Shown here one piece after another: positions 52,362-62,738 of a stretch of 64,000 nt of DNA. A program made the position numbers and the translations under genes. The stretch is from an uncultured Celeribacter sp. GTDB taxonomy: Bacteria > Pseudomonadota > Alphaproteobacteria > Rhodobacterales > Rhodobacteraceae. Under the pieces are notes generated by a model. The model was not told the DNA's origin. It did no database searches and saw only the letters and a program-made list of their open reading frames with translations. Positions within the stretch are counted from its first letter, which is position 1. Every line of letters begins with the position of its first letter. The stretch is taken from positions 2,902,501-2,966,500 of the forward strand of contig NZ_OY780935.1 in assembly GCF_963675965.1 (NCBI RefSeq), given 5' to 3'.

Positions 52362-53771
52362 TCAGCTCTGTTGCAGGGCGCCCCAAAGGTCGTATTCGCC
52401 AGCCTCATCGACCGCAACGGTGACCAGATCGCCGACGTTCAGCCCCTCGGTGCCTTCGTCAATGAACAGGTTGCCATCAATTTCCGGCGCATCTGCTTTG
52501 GTGCGGCAGGTGGCGATCCCGTCTTCGTCGATGTCATCCACGATGACCTGTTGCACCGTGCCGACCTTGGCTTCCAGCTTGGCCTCGGAAATCGCCTGCG
52601 CTTTTTCCATGAAACGTTCCCAGCGTTCCTGTTTCAGTTCCGGGGCAACGTGGTCGGGCAAGGCGTTTGAGCGCGCGCCTTCGACGTTTTCGTATTGGAA
52701 GCAACCGACACGGTCGAGTTGCGCCTCGTCCATCCAATCCAGCAGGTATTGGAATTCCTCTTCCGTTTCGCCTGGATAGCCGACGATGAAAGTGGATCGC
52801 AGGGTGATGTCCGGGCAGATGGCGCGCCATGCGGCAATTTCATCGAGCACCTTGGCAGAGGCCGCAGGCCGCGCCATGCGTCTCAGCGTCGCCGGGTGGG
52901 CGTGCTGGAACGGGATGTCGAGATAGGGCAGGACGGCGCTGCCGGCATCCGCCATCAGCGGGATCAGTTCGCGCACATGCGGGTAAGGGTAGACGTAGTG
53001 CAGCCGCACCCAGAGATCGTCGGCGGCGCCCAGCTGACCGAGTTCGCGGGTCAGGTCGGTGATGTGGCTGCGCACGTCGCGCTCTTTCCACGAGAAGCTT
53101 TCATAGCGGCGATCCAGCCCATAGGCCGAGGTGTCCTGAGAAATGACGAGCAGTTCCTTGACGCCTGCATCCACCAGCTTTTCAGCCTCGCGCAGCACCG
53201 CATGCACCGGGCGCGACTGCAATTTACCGCGCATGTCGGGAATGATGCAGAATTTGCAGGCGTGGTTGCAGCCTTCGGAGATTTTCAAATAGCTGAAATG
53301 TCGCGGTGTGAGGCTGACGCCGGTGGCGGGCAGCAGGTCAATGAACGGATCCGGCGCGGGCGGCACGGCGGCATGCACAGCATCCAGCACCTGTTCGTAT
53401 TGATGCGGGCCGGTGACGGCCAGAACCTTGGGATGCACGCCGGTGATATATTCGGGATCGGCCCCGAGACAGCCGGTGACAAGCACCTTGCCGTTTTCCT
53501 GCAGCGCCTCGCCAATGGCCTCAAGGCTTTCGGCCTTGGCACTGTCAAGAAAGCCGCAGGTGTTGACGATGACCGCATCCGCGCCAGCGTATTCGGCGCT
53601 GATCTGATAGCCTTCGGCGCGCAGCCGCGTCAGGATGCGTTCGCTGTCGACCAGCGCTTTGGGGCAGCCCAGCGAGACCATCCCGATCGTGGGCTGGCCG
53701 GTGCGGCTGGCGGTCTCGAAAAGCGCCTTGGGCGCCAGATCGGGGCGGAGATTCGGTGGGTTTGTGCTCAT
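52362..53771 (-). CDS. rimO: Ribosomal protein S12 methylthiotransferase RimO
   Basis: Radical-SAM enzyme of 469 aa. The N-terminal cluster cysteines lie in '[13 protein letters not shown]', 'VNTCGFLD' and '[11 protein letters not shown]'. The SAM cluster motif is 'CNHACKFC'. A C-terminal TRAM domain follows. It methylthiolates an aspartate of S12. Confidence 0.95.
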   Translation of the reverse strand: MSTNPPNLRPDLAPKALFETASRTGQPTIGMVSLGCPKALVDSERILTRLRAEGYQISAEYAGADAVIVNTCGFLDSAKAESLEAIGEALQENGKVLVTGCLGADPEYITGVHPKVLAVTGPHQYEQVLDAVHAAVPPAPDPFIDLLPATGVSLTPRHFSYLKISEGCNHACKFCIIPDMRGKLQSRPVHAVLREAEKLVDAGVKELLVISQDTSAYGLDRRYESFSWKERDVRSHITDLTRELGQLGAADDLWVRLHYVYPYPHVRELIPLMADAGSAVLPYLDIPFQHAHPATLRRMARPAASAKVLDEIAAWRAICPDITLRSTFIVGYPGETEEEFQYLLDWMDEAQLDRVGCFQYENVEGARSNALPDHVAPELKQERWERFMEKAQAISEAKLEAKVGTVQQVIVDDIDEDGIATCRTKADAPEIDGNLFIDEGTEGLNVGDLVTVAVDEAGEYDLWGALQQS

Positions 53772-53827
53772 GAGGCGCTTGTACCGCGTCCCGCCGTGCT
53801 CGGGAAGTGGCTGAGAGCAACGGGGCG

Positions 53828-54550
53828 TCAGGTGCGGGCCGCGCGGGCAATCTCTGTCGCAGGGATGCCAAACCGGGCGCCATATTTGGCGCGTGCTGCG
53901 ATCAGGCGCGGGTCATCGGGTTGCAGACCCAGCGTGCGGATAAAGGCGATGCGGCCCTGGGATTTGAGCGTATCGCGGTCGATGGCGGTACCCATGGCCC
54001 GGTCAATGACCTCGCCGCCTGCGGTGACATGGAACCATTTGCTGAAGTCGCGAAAATGATGTTCGTTGTGCAGCCGCGTCACCCGGCGTTCGATGGCGGT
54101 CTTTTTGACCTGCACATGGGCGGTGGTATGAAACCATTCGTAGCTTAGAAAGGTCAGCGCGCCGCCCAGTGGCACAATAGCCACGGCGATGTAGAACGCC
54201 TGTGGTATCTGCAGCAGCGCCAGCGCGCCCCAGATCGCCAGTGTGCCGCCGAGCAGCACTGGCACAATCACTGACAGCGGCGCAAACAGCAGGTTCATAT
54301 TGGTCGGAAAGTCGTGATGCCCGTAATGCACACGATAGAGCCAGTCAAAGGCCCATTGCGCCTCGGGTGGTTTCATATGGAAAATGTAGCGGTGCAGCGC
54401 ATATTCGTTCAGCATTTGCAGCGGCACGCCCAAAAGTGCCAGCGGCCAGACCCAGAATGCAGCGCCAGAAGCCAGCACGACAAGCGCCGCACAGACCACG
54501 GCGATCATCAGCCAGATCGACAGATGCCGCAGCATCAAAGACAGTCTCAT
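53828..54550 (-). CDS. Sterol desaturase / fatty-acid hydroxylase family membrane protein
   Basis: Protein of 240 aa with about four hydrophobic segments and the di-iron histidine boxes 'HRYIFH', 'HYGHH' and 'HNEHH'. GGGGAGG precedes the ATG at 54550. Members hydroxylate or desaturate lipids or carotenoids in the inner membrane. The substrate is unknown. There are no biosynthetic neighbours. Confidence 0.8.
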   Translation of the reverse strand: MRLSLMLRHLSIWLMIAVVCAALVVLASGAAFWVWPLALLGVPLQMLNEYALHRYIFHMKPPEAQWAFDWLYRVHYGHHDFPTNMNLLFAPLSVIVPVLLGGTLAIWGALALLQIPQAFYIAVAIVPLGGALTFLSYEWFHTTAHVQVKKTAIERRVTRLHNEHHFRDFSKWFHVTAGGEVIDRAMGTAIDRDTLKSQGRIAFIRTLGLQPDDPRLIAARAKYGARFGIPATEIARAART

Positions 54551-54763
54551 TGGTTTCCTCCCCGTCACCGCCAAGAATGCCCGGATACACCGGATGGACT
54601 AGCCTTGCCGGGGACGCGTCGCCTGTCAAGCGCGGGGGCGGTGTGCGACCGTGATGCGATCTCTTCGCTGTCGCACAAACTCTGTGCCTCTGCTGCAGGT
54701 GCCAAAGGACCCGCAGGGGGATAGAGTTTGAACAGATGTTTCCTTTTGAGAGGCCCCGGAGCC

Positions 54764-55987
54764 ATGCTGACCAACACTGCGACCCGCTATGGGGCGCTTG
54801 CACGTTTCTTTCACTGGGCGATTGCCCTGTTGATCCTGATCGACATCGGCTTGGGCCTGGCGGGTGGAAGCCTGCCGCGCAACGCCGATACGGTTGCCAC
54901 GCTGAAAACCCTGTATTCAATTCATAAAACGCTGGGTGTGACGGTTCTGGGGCTTGCCATTCTGCGGGTGCTCTGGGCTGTGACCCAGCCGCGTCCGGTG
55001 CCGGTGCATCCCGACCGCAAGGCGGAAAGCTTTGTGGCGGAGTTGGTGCATTGGGTGCTTTATGGTGCGATTTTCGTGATGCCACTGTCCGGCTGGATCA
55101 TGCATGCCGCGGAAAGTGGCTTCGCCCCGATTCTGTGGCCTTTCGGCCAAGGTTTGCCCTTCGTGCCGAAATCCGACGACGTGGCCCATATGGCAGGTGC
55201 GGTGCATGGGGCGTCGGCCTGGGTGATCTATATCACGGTCGGTCTGCACGTTCTGGGCGCGTTGAAACATGCGGTTGTGGACCGCGATGGCGTGCTGTCG
55301 CGCATGCTGCGCGGGACGTCCGCCGGAGTGCCTGAGGCGCATGTGGGTAGCCCGCTGTTCCATGTTGTTGCTGGCCTTCTGGCCTTCGTGCTGCTCTGGG
55401 GGGCAGTCGTGATCGGCGCGGTTCTGAGTGTATCGCAGCCCAAGGAAGCCCCGGCTGCAGCGGTGCTGGCCGAAACGGCGCCGTCCTCTGAGGCCGCAGC
55501 GAAGCCCGTCTGGACCGTTGCCGAGGGCAGCCTTGGCATCACGGTGCAGCAGATGGGGGCGCCGGTGTCGGGCAGCTTTGGCTCTTGGGATGCGCAGATT
55601 GCCTATGATCCGGAGACCGGCGCGGGGCAGGTTACGGTGCAGATCGACACGACGTCGTTGACACTGGGATCGGTGACCCAGCAGGCGCTTGGGCCGGAAT
55701 TTTTCAACACCGAAAGCTTTGCCACTGCCCGCTTCGCCGGGCCGATCAGCCGCCAAGGTTCTGGGCCGGATCATCAGGTTGCAGGGACGCTGACGCTGGT
55801 GGGCCAAGAGGTGCCTGTGACGCTTGATTTCACGCTGGAGCTGGACGGGGACAGCGCGCATGTGGTGGGGCAAACCACTCTGGATCGGCGCGATTTCGGT
55901 ATGGGCGCTGGCTATGAGGACGAAAGTACGGTGGGCTATGCCGTCGACGTTTCCATCGATGTGACTGCGACCCGTGCGGATCCCTGA
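54764..55987 (+). CDS. Cytochrome b561 fused to YceI domain
   Basis: Fusion of 407 aa. Residues 1-190 form a b561-type four-helix membrane domain with heme histidines suggested by 'ARFFHWAIALL', 'YSIHKTLGVTVLG' and 'GLHVLGALKH'. A further membrane segment and an Ala/Pro linker follow near 210-250. Residues 255-405 form a YceI lipocalin-like domain ('GSFGSWDAQIAYDPE', 'FATARFAG', 'LTLVGQEVPVTLDF', 'RRDFGMGAGY'). YceI proteins bind polyisoprenoids, so it may link quinone-like lipids to electron transfer. Confidence 0.85.
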   Translation: MLTNTATRYGALARFFHWAIALLILIDIGLGLAGGSLPRNADTVATLKTLYSIHKTLGVTVLGLAILRVLWAVTQPRPVPVHPDRKAESFVAELVHWVLYGAIFVMPLSGWIMHAAESGFAPILWPFGQGLPFVPKSDDVAHMAGAVHGASAWVIYITVGLHVLGALKHAVVDRDGVLSRMLRGTSAGVPEAHVGSPLFHVVAGLLAFVLLWGAVVIGAVLSVSQPKEAPAAAVLAETAPSSEAAAKPVWTVAEGSLGITVQQMGAPVSGSFGSWDAQIAYDPETGAGQVTVQIDTTSLTLGSVTQQALGPEFFNTESFATARFAGPISRQGSGPDHQVAGTLTLVGQEVPVTLDFTLELDGDSAHVVGQTTLDRRDFGMGAGYEDESTVGYAVDVSIDVTATRADP

Positions 55988-56009
55988 CAGGTTTAAGCAT
56001 GCTGATACA

Positions 56010-56040
56010 AAAAGGCCGCCGGAAGATCCGGCGGCCTTTT
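56010..56040. terminator. Bidirectional terminator between b561-YceI and yceI
   Basis: A perfect 14-bp stem (56010-56023 with 56027-56040) with an AGA loop. The arms end in AAAA/TTTT, giving U-tracts in both directions between the convergent genes. Confidence 0.9.
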
Positions 56041-56082
56041 CTATGAGCTGCAGTGCTTGGGACCATGGACCGGCCCGGCGGA

Positions 56083-56658
56083 TTATTCCGCTTGCATCGC
56101 CTCGATGGAGATTTCGATTTCCACTTCGTCAGACACATAGGGCGCGAACATGCCCATGTCGAAATCGGAGCGCAGAACGGTGGTCTCGCCTTTGAACCCG
56201 ATCCAGGGTTTGTTTTCCATCGGGTGGTCGGCTTTCTGGGTCAGCTCGGCTTCGATGGAGATTTCCTTGGTGATGCCGTTGATCGTCAGATCGCCGGTGA
56301 TCACGCCTTCGTCTTCGCCTTCCACGGTGATGGAGGTGGATTTGAAGGAGATTTCCGGGTTGGTTTCGGCATCAAAGAAGTCGCCGGTCAGGAAGTGTTC
56401 AGTGCGCGCGTCCCAGCCGGTGATCAGGCTGTCGGTCGGGAAGGCCACTTCGACCGAGGAAGCTGCCGGGTCTTCTTCGTCGAAATTGATGGTGCCTTCA
56501 AAGCCCGAGAACATGCCGGTGGTGGTCGAGAAACCGAGGTGTTCATAGGTGAAGACGATCTGGCTGTGCGACGGATCGAGGGTGTATTCCACCGGGGCGG
56601 CATAGGTTGCGGTGCCGAAGCCAATCAGCGCGGCGGAAGCGAGAAGGATGTTTTTCAT
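56083..56658 (-). CDS. YceI-family periplasmic protein
   Basis: Protein of 191 aa with a signal peptide ('MKNILLASAALIGFGTATYA', then AP). The YceI fold shows in 'YTLDPSHSQIVFTYEHLGFS', 'GTINFDEEDPAASSVEV' and 'LRSDFDMGMFAP'. It is paralogous to the C-terminus of the convergent b561 fusion. It is a probable polyisoprenoid-binding periplasmic protein. A frame start at 56787 is rejected. Confidence 0.88.
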   Translation of the reverse strand: MKNILLASAALIGFGTATYAAPVEYTLDPSHSQIVFTYEHLGFSTTTGMFSGFEGTINFDEEDPAASSVEVAFPTDSLITGWDARTEHFLTGDFFDAETNPEISFKSTSITVEGEDEGVITGDLTINGITKEISIEAELTQKADHPMENKPWIGFKGETTVLRSDFDMGMFAPYVSDEVEIEISIEAMQAE

Positions 56659-56824
56659 GTCAAAGCTTTCTTTGGCAGTGCGTGTTGCGATGTCGGGAAA
56701 GGTAGTGCATTTGCCGGGCTGCTCAAACTCAGTAGCGTCAAACAGACTTTGTGCATGGATAAACACAAGCCCCTGCAGAAATCGCAAGTACTGTGCATTT
56801 TTCGCTCGACTCTAATTCCGGCTG

Positions 56825-57586
56825 TCAGGTTTTCAAACGCCAGCCGGTCTTGAAAATCCAGCCAATGACCGCAAGGCATAGCGCCAAAAACAGGCCGATC
56901 GCGCCGAGAGACAGCACCACAGGCACGTCGGCCACGTTGAAGAAGGACCAGCGGAACCCGGAAATGAGATAGAGCACCGGGTTGAATTTCACCAAGGTCT
57001 GCCAGAACCCGGGCAGCATCGAGGCGGAATAGAAAGCCCCGCCCAGAAACACCAGCGGGGTAACGACCAGCATGGGCACGATGTTGAGCTGTTCAAAGCT
57101 TTTCGCCCAGATGCCCAGGATAAACCCGAGCAGGGAAAAGCTCAGTGCCGTGAGCAGAAGGAACAGAACGGCCCAGACCGGATGCGCGATATGCAGGTCA
57201 ACGAACACGAAAGAGGTCGCGATGATCAGCACCGCCACGAACAAACTCTTTGTCGCCGCCGCCCCGACGAAGCCGCAGACGATTTCCAGAAAGGAAATCG
57301 GGGCGGAAAACAATTCAAAAGCCGTGCCGGTGAATTTAGGAAAATAGATCCCGAAGGAGGCGTTGGAGATGGACTGTTGCAAGACGGACAGCATCACCAG
57401 ACCGGGCACGATGAAGGCGCCATAGGCAATGCCTTCGACGGTGTCGATGCGCCCGCCGATTGCGGCCCCGAAAACGACGAAATACAGCACGGTAGATAGG
57501 ACCGGCGATAGGATGGATTGGTAAATGGTTCGGAAAAACCGCGCCATTTCCACTTTGTAGATTGATGCGATCGCACGCCAGTTCAT
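56825..57586 (-). CDS. ABC-2 type transporter permease
   Basis: Permease of 253 aa with six hydrophobic segments ('[19 protein letters not shown]', '[19 protein letters not shown]', '[15 protein letters not shown]'), YadH-like. It overlaps the ATPase stop by 4 bp. The pair forms an exporter of unknown substrate. Confidence 0.85.
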   Translation of the reverse strand: MNWRAIASIYKVEMARFFRTIYQSILSPVLSTVLYFVVFGAAIGGRIDTVEGIAYGAFIVPGLVMLSVLQQSISNASFGIYFPKFTGTAFELFSAPISFLEIVCGFVGAAATKSLFVAVLIIATSFVFVDLHIAHPVWAVLFLLLTALSFSLLGFILGIWAKSFEQLNIVPMLVVTPLVFLGGAFYSASMLPGFWQTLVKFNPVLYLISGFRWSFFNVADVPVVLSLGAIGLFLALCLAVIGWIFKTGWRLKT

Positions 57587-58512
57587 GCGCTTTTCTCCTC
57601 AACCAGGGTCAGGAACACGTCTTCAAGGCTGCTTTTCGAACTGTCGAGATCGCGCACGTTCAGCCCTTCGGCAGCCAGATCCGCAATCATCCTGGTGATG
57701 CCGGTATGAGCTTTGGCGGTGTCATAGGCGTAAGTCAGCGTTTGCCCGTCCTCCGACAGGCTGAGTTCGTATTGCGACAGCGAGTCGGGCAGGGCGTCGA
57801 TTTTTTGACGCAGCTCCAGCGTCAGGACCTTCTTGCCGAATTGCTGCATCAACGCGTCCTTGCGGTCGACCAGCAGGATTTCGCCCTGGTTGATCACGGC
57901 AACGCGATCCGCCATTTCCTCAGCCTCTTCGATGTAATGGGTCGTCAAAATGACGGTGACCCCGGTGGCGCGCAGGTCGCGTACCACATGCCACATGTCG
58001 CGGCGCAGGTTGACGTCGACGCCCGCTGTGGGTTCGTCCAGGAACAGCACTTTGGGTTCGTGGCTCAGGGCTTTGGCGATCATGACCCGGCGCTTCATGC
58101 CGCCGGACAACTCGCGGCACTGATTGTCTTTCTTGTCCCACAGGGACAGGGAGCGCAGCACCTTTTCCAGATAGGCGTCATTGCGCGGCAGGCCAAAGAG
58201 GCCTCGCGAAAACCGGACCGAATTCCACACGGTTTCAAACATGTCGAGCGCGATTTCTTGGGGCACCAGACCGATCATCTGCCGGGCTTTGCGCGGCTCT
58301 TTTTCGATGTCGAAGCCGCCGACATGGACGCTGCCCGAACTGAGCGTAGCCAGCCCGCAAACCACCCCGATCAGCGTGGTTTTGCCCGCGCCGTTGGGGC
58401 CGAGCAGGGCGATGATTTCCCCCGCGTTGATTTCAAGCGAGATCCCTTTGAGCGCCTGAAACCCCGAATCGTAGGATTTGGTCAGGTTCTGGATCGAAAT
58501 GATGGAAGACAT
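57583..58512 (-). CDS. ABC-2 type transporter ATP-binding protein
   Basis: ATPase of 309 aa, YadG-like. Walker A is GPNGAGKTT, signature '[15 protein letters not shown]', Walker B '[13 protein letters not shown]', with '[12 protein letters not shown]'. A C-terminal extension of about 90 residues ends in '[10 protein letters not shown]', as usual. The 156 bp to gcrA hold a weak hairpin (58617-58640) only. Confidence 0.87.
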   Translation of the reverse strand: MSSIISIQNLTKSYDSGFQALKGISLEINAGEIIALLGPNGAGKTTLIGVVCGLATLSSGSVHVGGFDIEKEPRKARQMIGLVPQEIALDMFETVWNSVRFSRGLFGLPRNDAYLEKVLRSLSLWDKKDNQCRELSGGMKRRVMIAKALSHEPKVLFLDEPTAGVDVNLRRDMWHVVRDLRATGVTVILTTHYIEEAEEMADRVAVINQGEILLVDRKDALMQQFGKKVLTLELRQKIDALPDSLSQYELSLSEDGQTLTYAYDTAKAHTGITRMIADLAAEGLNVRDLDSSKSSLEDVFLTLVEEKSA

Positions 58513-58668
58513 GATGCGGTTTCTCGTCCTGTCATCTGAATGGGTTGAGCGTCATATAGCAGGGATGCCACTTGCGGCAATGCGCGACTGCTGGTCAGAG
58601 GGTCGGGCACAACGCAGAAACCGCCCTTGCGGACGGTTTCCGGGATCATCTGAGGTGGGGCGTGCCGA

Positions 58669-59271
58669 TCAGCGGCGACGGTCGCGGCGCGTCGACATCG
58701 GCTGGAACGCCACGCCGACATGGGCTTCGCAATAGGGTTTGCCGGGTTGCGAGGGCAGCCCGCAGAACCAGAAGTCATCCGTCGCCGGGTCGCCAACCGG
58801 CCATTTGCAGGTCTTTTCGGTCAGTTCCATTACGGAAAGCTTTTTCGCCTTCTTCTCGACCTCGCTCACCTTGGCAAGCGCCTCGGCAGGGATTTCATTG
58901 GTCGAGGGCTGCGGTGGCAGCGGCTGTCCGGCCGGAATGATCTGGCGGCGCGCAGGCGTCGAGACTTTGGGCGCCGGAGCGGGCTCTGCTTCGGCCTTGG
59001 TGTCAGCGGGCTTGGGTGCGGGCTGCGCCGCTTTCGGCTTGGCCTCGGCCTTGGGTTTGGGGGCTGCTGCGGCAGCAGGCTTGGCCTTGGGCGCCGGGGC
59101 CGGTTTGGCTGCCGCGCCAGATCCTGCACGGTTCGACAGGCCCAGACGATGGACCTTCCCGATCACGGCGTTGCGCGTCACACCGCCGAGTTCCTTGGCG
59201 ATCTGAGAGGCGGATTGACCCTCACCCCACATTTTCTTCAAAAGTTCGACGCGCTCATCGGTCCAGGACAT
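58669..59271 (-). CDS. gcrA: GcrA cell-cycle regulator
   Basis: Regulator of 200 aa. The N-terminal helix-turn-helix is 'SWTDERVELLKKMWGEGQSA' then 'GGVTRNAVIGKVHRLGLSNR'. A long Ala/Pro/Lys linker (about residues 50-110) leads to a conserved C-terminal part with Cys/His residues ('TCKWPVGDP', 'FWFCGLPS', 'YCEAHVGVA'). In Caulobacter GcrA binds sigma70 and methylated GANTC promoters. AAGGAAG precedes the ATG at 59271; the upstream extension is rejected. Confidence 0.93.
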   Translation of the reverse strand: MSWTDERVELLKKMWGEGQSASQIAKELGGVTRNAVIGKVHRLGLSNRAGSGAAAKPAPAPKAKPAAAAAPKPKAEAKPKAAQPAPKPADTKAEAEPAPAPKVSTPARRQIIPAGQPLPPQPSTNEIPAEALAKVSEVEKKAKKLSVMELTEKTCKWPVGDPATDDFWFCGLPSQPGKPYCEAHVGVAFQPMSTRRDRRR

Positions 59272-59491
59272 GGTGCTTCCTTCGGTTGTCTTGGGCTTTT
59301 GCCCTGACGCAGTTGCGATCACGCCAAAAGCCACGAAAAGCGCCCCTGCACAAGCCATTTGCAGGCAGGACCGCTTGAGAATTTGTTTTGCCCCCTATTT
59401 TAATCACCACGCTTGCGGTTACAAGCAGGCGCAGTGTGAAAACGCACTGAAATCTCCGGGGCAGGAGCCTTTATAGCAAGGGAGCGGGGTG

Positions 59492-60304
59492 ATGGAAATG
59501 GCACAAGACGATCTGAAGATGGGCGTGCGCCGGTTCGGGCTGGTGAACTGGCTGGGTCTTTACACACTGATCGAGCGCGAAATTCTGCGCTTTACCGCGG
59601 TCTGGACGCAGACGCTTTTGGCGCCGCTGGTGACGGCGGGATTGTTCCTGACGATCTTTTCGCTGGCCATCGGGCCGTCGCGGGGCGATGTGATGGGGGT
59701 GCCTTTTGTGCATTTCCTAGCCCCCGGCATTCTCACGATGACGGTGATCCAGAATGCTTTTGCCAATACCTCGTCGTCGATCATGGTGTCCAAGGTGCAG
59801 GGCAATATCGTAGACACGCTGATGCCGCCGTTGGCGCCTTTTGAACTGGTGATCGGTTATCTGACCGGCGGGGCCGCGCGTGGCATGATCGTCGCCGTGG
59901 CAATCTGGTGCGGCATGGCGCTGACGGTGGGTCTGCCGCTGGCGCATCCGCTGTTTGCCATTGCCTTTGTTCTGCTGGGGGCGTTGTTCATCGGCGGGCT
60001 GGGGGTTCTGGCTGGCATCGTTAGTCAGAAATTCGACCATATGGCCGCGATCACCAATTTCATCATCACGCCGCTGTCTTTCCTGTCGGGGACCTTCTAT
60101 TCGGTGGAAAGCCTGCCGCATTGGTTCAAGGTGCTGACCCATATGAACCCGGTGTTCTACCTGATCGACGGGGTGCGCTTTGGCATCATCGGCACCTCGG
60201 ACAGCTCGCCCTGGCTCGGGCTGACGGTGATGTGCGCGGTGACGGCGCTGGTGGCGTTGATCAACTGGACCTTCTTCAAACGCGGCACCAAGCTCAAATC
60301 CTGA
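59492..60304 (+). CDS. ABC-2 type transporter permease (orphan)
   Basis: Permease of 270 aa with six hydrophobic segments ('LAPLVTAGLFLTIFSLAIG', 'ITPLSFLSGTFYSVESLPHW', 'NPVFYLIDGVRFGII'). It is a paralogue of the permease at 56825, but no ATPase is adjacent on this strand. It may share the ATPase at 57583 on the other side of gcrA. The start is ATG 59492 with GGGAG upstream; GTG 59489 and ATG 59498 are alternatives. Confidence 0.82.
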   Translation: MEMAQDDLKMGVRRFGLVNWLGLYTLIEREILRFTAVWTQTLLAPLVTAGLFLTIFSLAIGPSRGDVMGVPFVHFLAPGILTMTVIQNAFANTSSSIMVSKVQGNIVDTLMPPLAPFELVIGYLTGGAARGMIVAVAIWCGMALTVGLPLAHPLFAIAFVLLGALFIGGLGVLAGIVSQKFDHMAAITNFIITPLSFLSGTFYSVESLPHWFKVLTHMNPVFYLIDGVRFGIIGTSDSSPWLGLTVMCAVTALVALINWTFFKRGTKLKS

Positions 60305-60373
60305 TCGCCCAACTCTTGCCCAAATCCTGCGCCATAGCAGGGCCTTGAGTGGCAGTAACGAGCAGGACAAACG

Positions 60374-61213
60374 ATGCGGCGTGGTCTCACCCTTTTGATT
60401 GCATGCCTTGGGCTTTGGGGACTGTCCTTGCCGGGACGGGCCGCGGACAGCTTGCCGAGCGAGCTGGATAGCGCGGATCGTCGTGCGGAACTGATCGGCT
60501 GGGAGGCCGTCGGGCGGCTGGACATTGATGGCGTCGGCACCTGCACCGGCGCGCTGATCGCCCCCGATCTGGTGCTCACGGCGGCGCATTGTGTGCTGCG
60601 CGCCGACAATTCACCGGTGAGCGCGGGGAAAATCCTGTTTCGCGCCGGCCTGCGCAATGGCGACTATATCGCGGCCTCGCGCGGCTATGCGATGGCAGTG
60701 ACGCCGGGCTATGACATCCGCGATGCCGTCAATGCCACCAACATCCGCCTGGACGTGGCGCTGATCAAACTGGCCTCTGGTGTGCCGCGCGCCCTGGCGC
60801 GACCGATGCCGGTCCATCGCGGGACCAAGCCGCGCGGCGAACTCATGGTCGCCTCCTATGGGCGGGGGCGCAATGGCGTGTTGTCGATCCAGCGGGAATG
60901 CCATGTGCTTGATTTTTCGCAAGACATTTATGCCTTTGACTGCAACGTGACCTTTGGGTCCTCCGGCGCGCCGGTCTTTGCCTATGACGGCGTGCGCCCG
61001 GCAATCGTGTCGGTCGTGTCGTCCGTGGGGACACGCAACGGGCGCTCGGTGGGGTTTGGCATGTCGCTTCTGGATCGGATTGAAGCGCTCAAACGTCAGA
61101 TCGCGCTGGGCGCGCCACAGCAGGAAACGCGACCAGCGGTGGTGAAACGTGTGATCCCGGGAAGCTCTGGTGGCAGTGTCGGCAATTCGAAGTTCCTGCG
61201 CCCCGGAGAATGA
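60374..61213 (+). CDS. Secreted trypsin-like serine protease
   Basis: Protein of 279 aa with a signal peptide ('TLLIACLGLWGLSLPGRAA'). The catalytic triad is H72 ('LTAAHC'), D127 ('RLDVALIKL') and S197 ('GSSGAPV'). Cysteines near 57/73 and 176/190 could form disulfides. It is periplasmic or exported. The C-terminal 30 residues are low-complexity. Substrate unknown. Confidence 0.85.
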   Translation: MRRGLTLLIACLGLWGLSLPGRAADSLPSELDSADRRAELIGWEAVGRLDIDGVGTCTGALIAPDLVLTAAHCVLRADNSPVSAGKILFRAGLRNGDYIAASRGYAMAVTPGYDIRDAVNATNIRLDVALIKLASGVPRALARPMPVHRGTKPRGELMVASYGRGRNGVLSIQRECHVLDFSQDIYAFDCNVTFGSSGAPVFAYDGVRPAIVSVVSSVGTRNGRSVGFGMSLLDRIEALKRQIALGAPQQETRPAVVKRVIPGSSGGSVGNSKFLRPGE

Positions 61214-61286
61214 GCTATCGTGAACGGGGAGAGGCGCTTTGCTTGTCCCCCTATTTCTCCCCCTGTGAGATTGCTATCTGAACGCG

Positions 61287-62654
61287 ATGAGCCAAAATTT
61301 TATATCCGATATGATTGAGGGTCTCGAACCTCTTCCGCCTTTTGTGCAGACGCTTGCTGACTATGCGCAGCAAGGTATTGATCTGGCCGAAAGCTGGCTG
61401 TTGAGTCCGGCGGCATGGTCGCAATTTGCCCTGTTGATCGTGGCCTATCTTCTGGCGCGCTTTGTTGCGGCCCGGCTGGTGCCGCGTGTCAAAACGCTGT
61501 TGAACCCGGGCGAAGGCGCGCGCGGGTTGATCTCGGATGGGCGGCGCTTTGCCATCAGCCTTTTGCCACTGGCGCTGCCGCTTCTGGCCTATCTCTTCAC
61601 TGGGATCGGCGAAAGCGTCACCCGGTCGTTGTTTGGCTCCGGGGCGGTGATCGCCTTTGGTAAACGGATTTTCCTGTTGCTGGTGGTCAGCGCCTTCACC
61701 CGAGATTTCCTGAAGGATCCTTTCCTGCGGACCATGGGCAAATATGTCCTGATGCCGATCATGGCGCTCTATACGGTCGGGCTGCTGGACGATATCTCTG
61801 TCAAACTGTCCGAGACCATCATCGGGGCCGGGAACCTGCGGTTTTCCCTGATGTCGCTGATCCGTGGCGGGATCGCCGGGGCGGTGCTGTTCTGGCTGGG
61901 GCGCTGGTCCACAGGCCAAAGCCGCAGCTACATCAGCAAACAGGAAGAACTGCGCCCGGCCACCCGCGAACTGGCCACCAAGGCGGCTGAGATCACGATT
62001 TTCGGGATCAGCTTCATCATTCTGATGAACATCATGGGCGTGAACCTGTCTACCCTGGCAGTTCTGGGCGGGGCCATCGGTGTCGGCATCGGTTTCGGTT
62101 TGCAACAGATTGCGTCGAACTTTATCTCGGGGGTGATCCTGCTGCTGGAAGGGCAGGCGACCGTGGGCGACTATGTTGAACTGGACGGTGGCGAGGCCGG
62201 GACCATCGTCAAGATGACCGCGCGGGCCGCGATCCTTGAGACCTATGACGGCAAATGGATCGTGGTGCCGAACGAACATTTCATCACCACGCGGGTCGTG
62301 AACTATTCCGACAGCGGGTCGGCCAACCGCTATGAGGCGCCGTTCTCCGTGTCCTATGACACAGACATCAATAAGGTGCCCGACATCATCGAAGCGGCCG
62401 TAGCCAAGCTCGATTTCGTGCTTGAGGACCCGGATGGCCCGGATTGCGAATTGCGCGGCTTCGGGGACAGCGGGATCGATTTCTGTGTCGAGTTCTGGGT
62501 CAACGGCATTGATGACGGCAGAAACAAGTTCACGCCTCAGGTCCTGTTCGCCATCTGGAACGCCCTTAAGGACAATGGTATCGAAATTCCCTATCCGCAC
62601 CGTGTGGTGGAAATCAAAGGGTCGGGGGCCATCGCTGCAGGGCCGCTGGCCTGA
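61287..62654 (+). CDS. MscS-family mechanosensitive channel
   Basis: Channel protein of 455 aa with an extra N-terminal set of membrane segments before the MscS core. The pore helix is 'VLGGAIGVGIGFGLQQIASN', followed by 'ISGVILLLEGQATVGDYVEL' and 'IVVPNEHFITTRVVNYS' in the beta domain. It releases solutes on hypo-osmotic shock. This complements the ectoine genes nearby, but it is not linked in an operon. Confidence 0.9.
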   Translation: MSQNFISDMIEGLEPLPPFVQTLADYAQQGIDLAESWLLSPAAWSQFALLIVAYLLARFVAARLVPRVKTLLNPGEGARGLISDGRRFAISLLPLALPLLAYLFTGIGESVTRSLFGSGAVIAFGKRIFLLLVVSAFTRDFLKDPFLRTMGKYVLMPIMALYTVGLLDDISVKLSETIIGAGNLRFSLMSLIRGGIAGAVLFWLGRWSTGQSRSYISKQEELRPATRELATKAAEITIFGISFIILMNIMGVNLSTLAVLGGAIGVGIGFGLQQIASNFISGVILLLEGQATVGDYVELDGGEAGTIVKMTARAAILETYDGKWIVVPNEHFITTRVVNYSDSGSANRYEAPFSVSYDTDINKVPDIIEAAVAKLDFVLEDPDGPDCELRGFGDSGIDFCVEFWVNGIDDGRNKFTPQVLFAIWNALKDNGIEIPYPHRVVEIKGSGAIAAGPLA

Positions 62655-62701
62655 CAGGCGGTCTTCGGTCATCCGGTTTTCTGTCCCCGGCACAATTGCT
62701 T

Positions 62702-62738
62702 TGACACGGGCGGCGCTTTGGTCGTAAAGCCCGTGTCA
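62702..62738. promoter_or_regulatory. Inverted repeat overlapping a TTGACA box
   Basis: A perfect 10-bp inverted repeat TGACACGGGC/GCCCGTGTCA (62702-62711 and 62729-62738) has a TTGACA hexamer (62701-62706) in its left arm and TAAAGC (62725-62730) 18 bp downstream. It could be a promoter with an overlapping operator, or a hairpin. It lies in the 290-bp gap between mscS and argD. Confidence 0.45.

Noticed and set aside
61251..62693. 480-codon minus-strand frame opposite mscS
   Set aside because: Shadow frame; the plus strand carries unmistakable MscS motifs.
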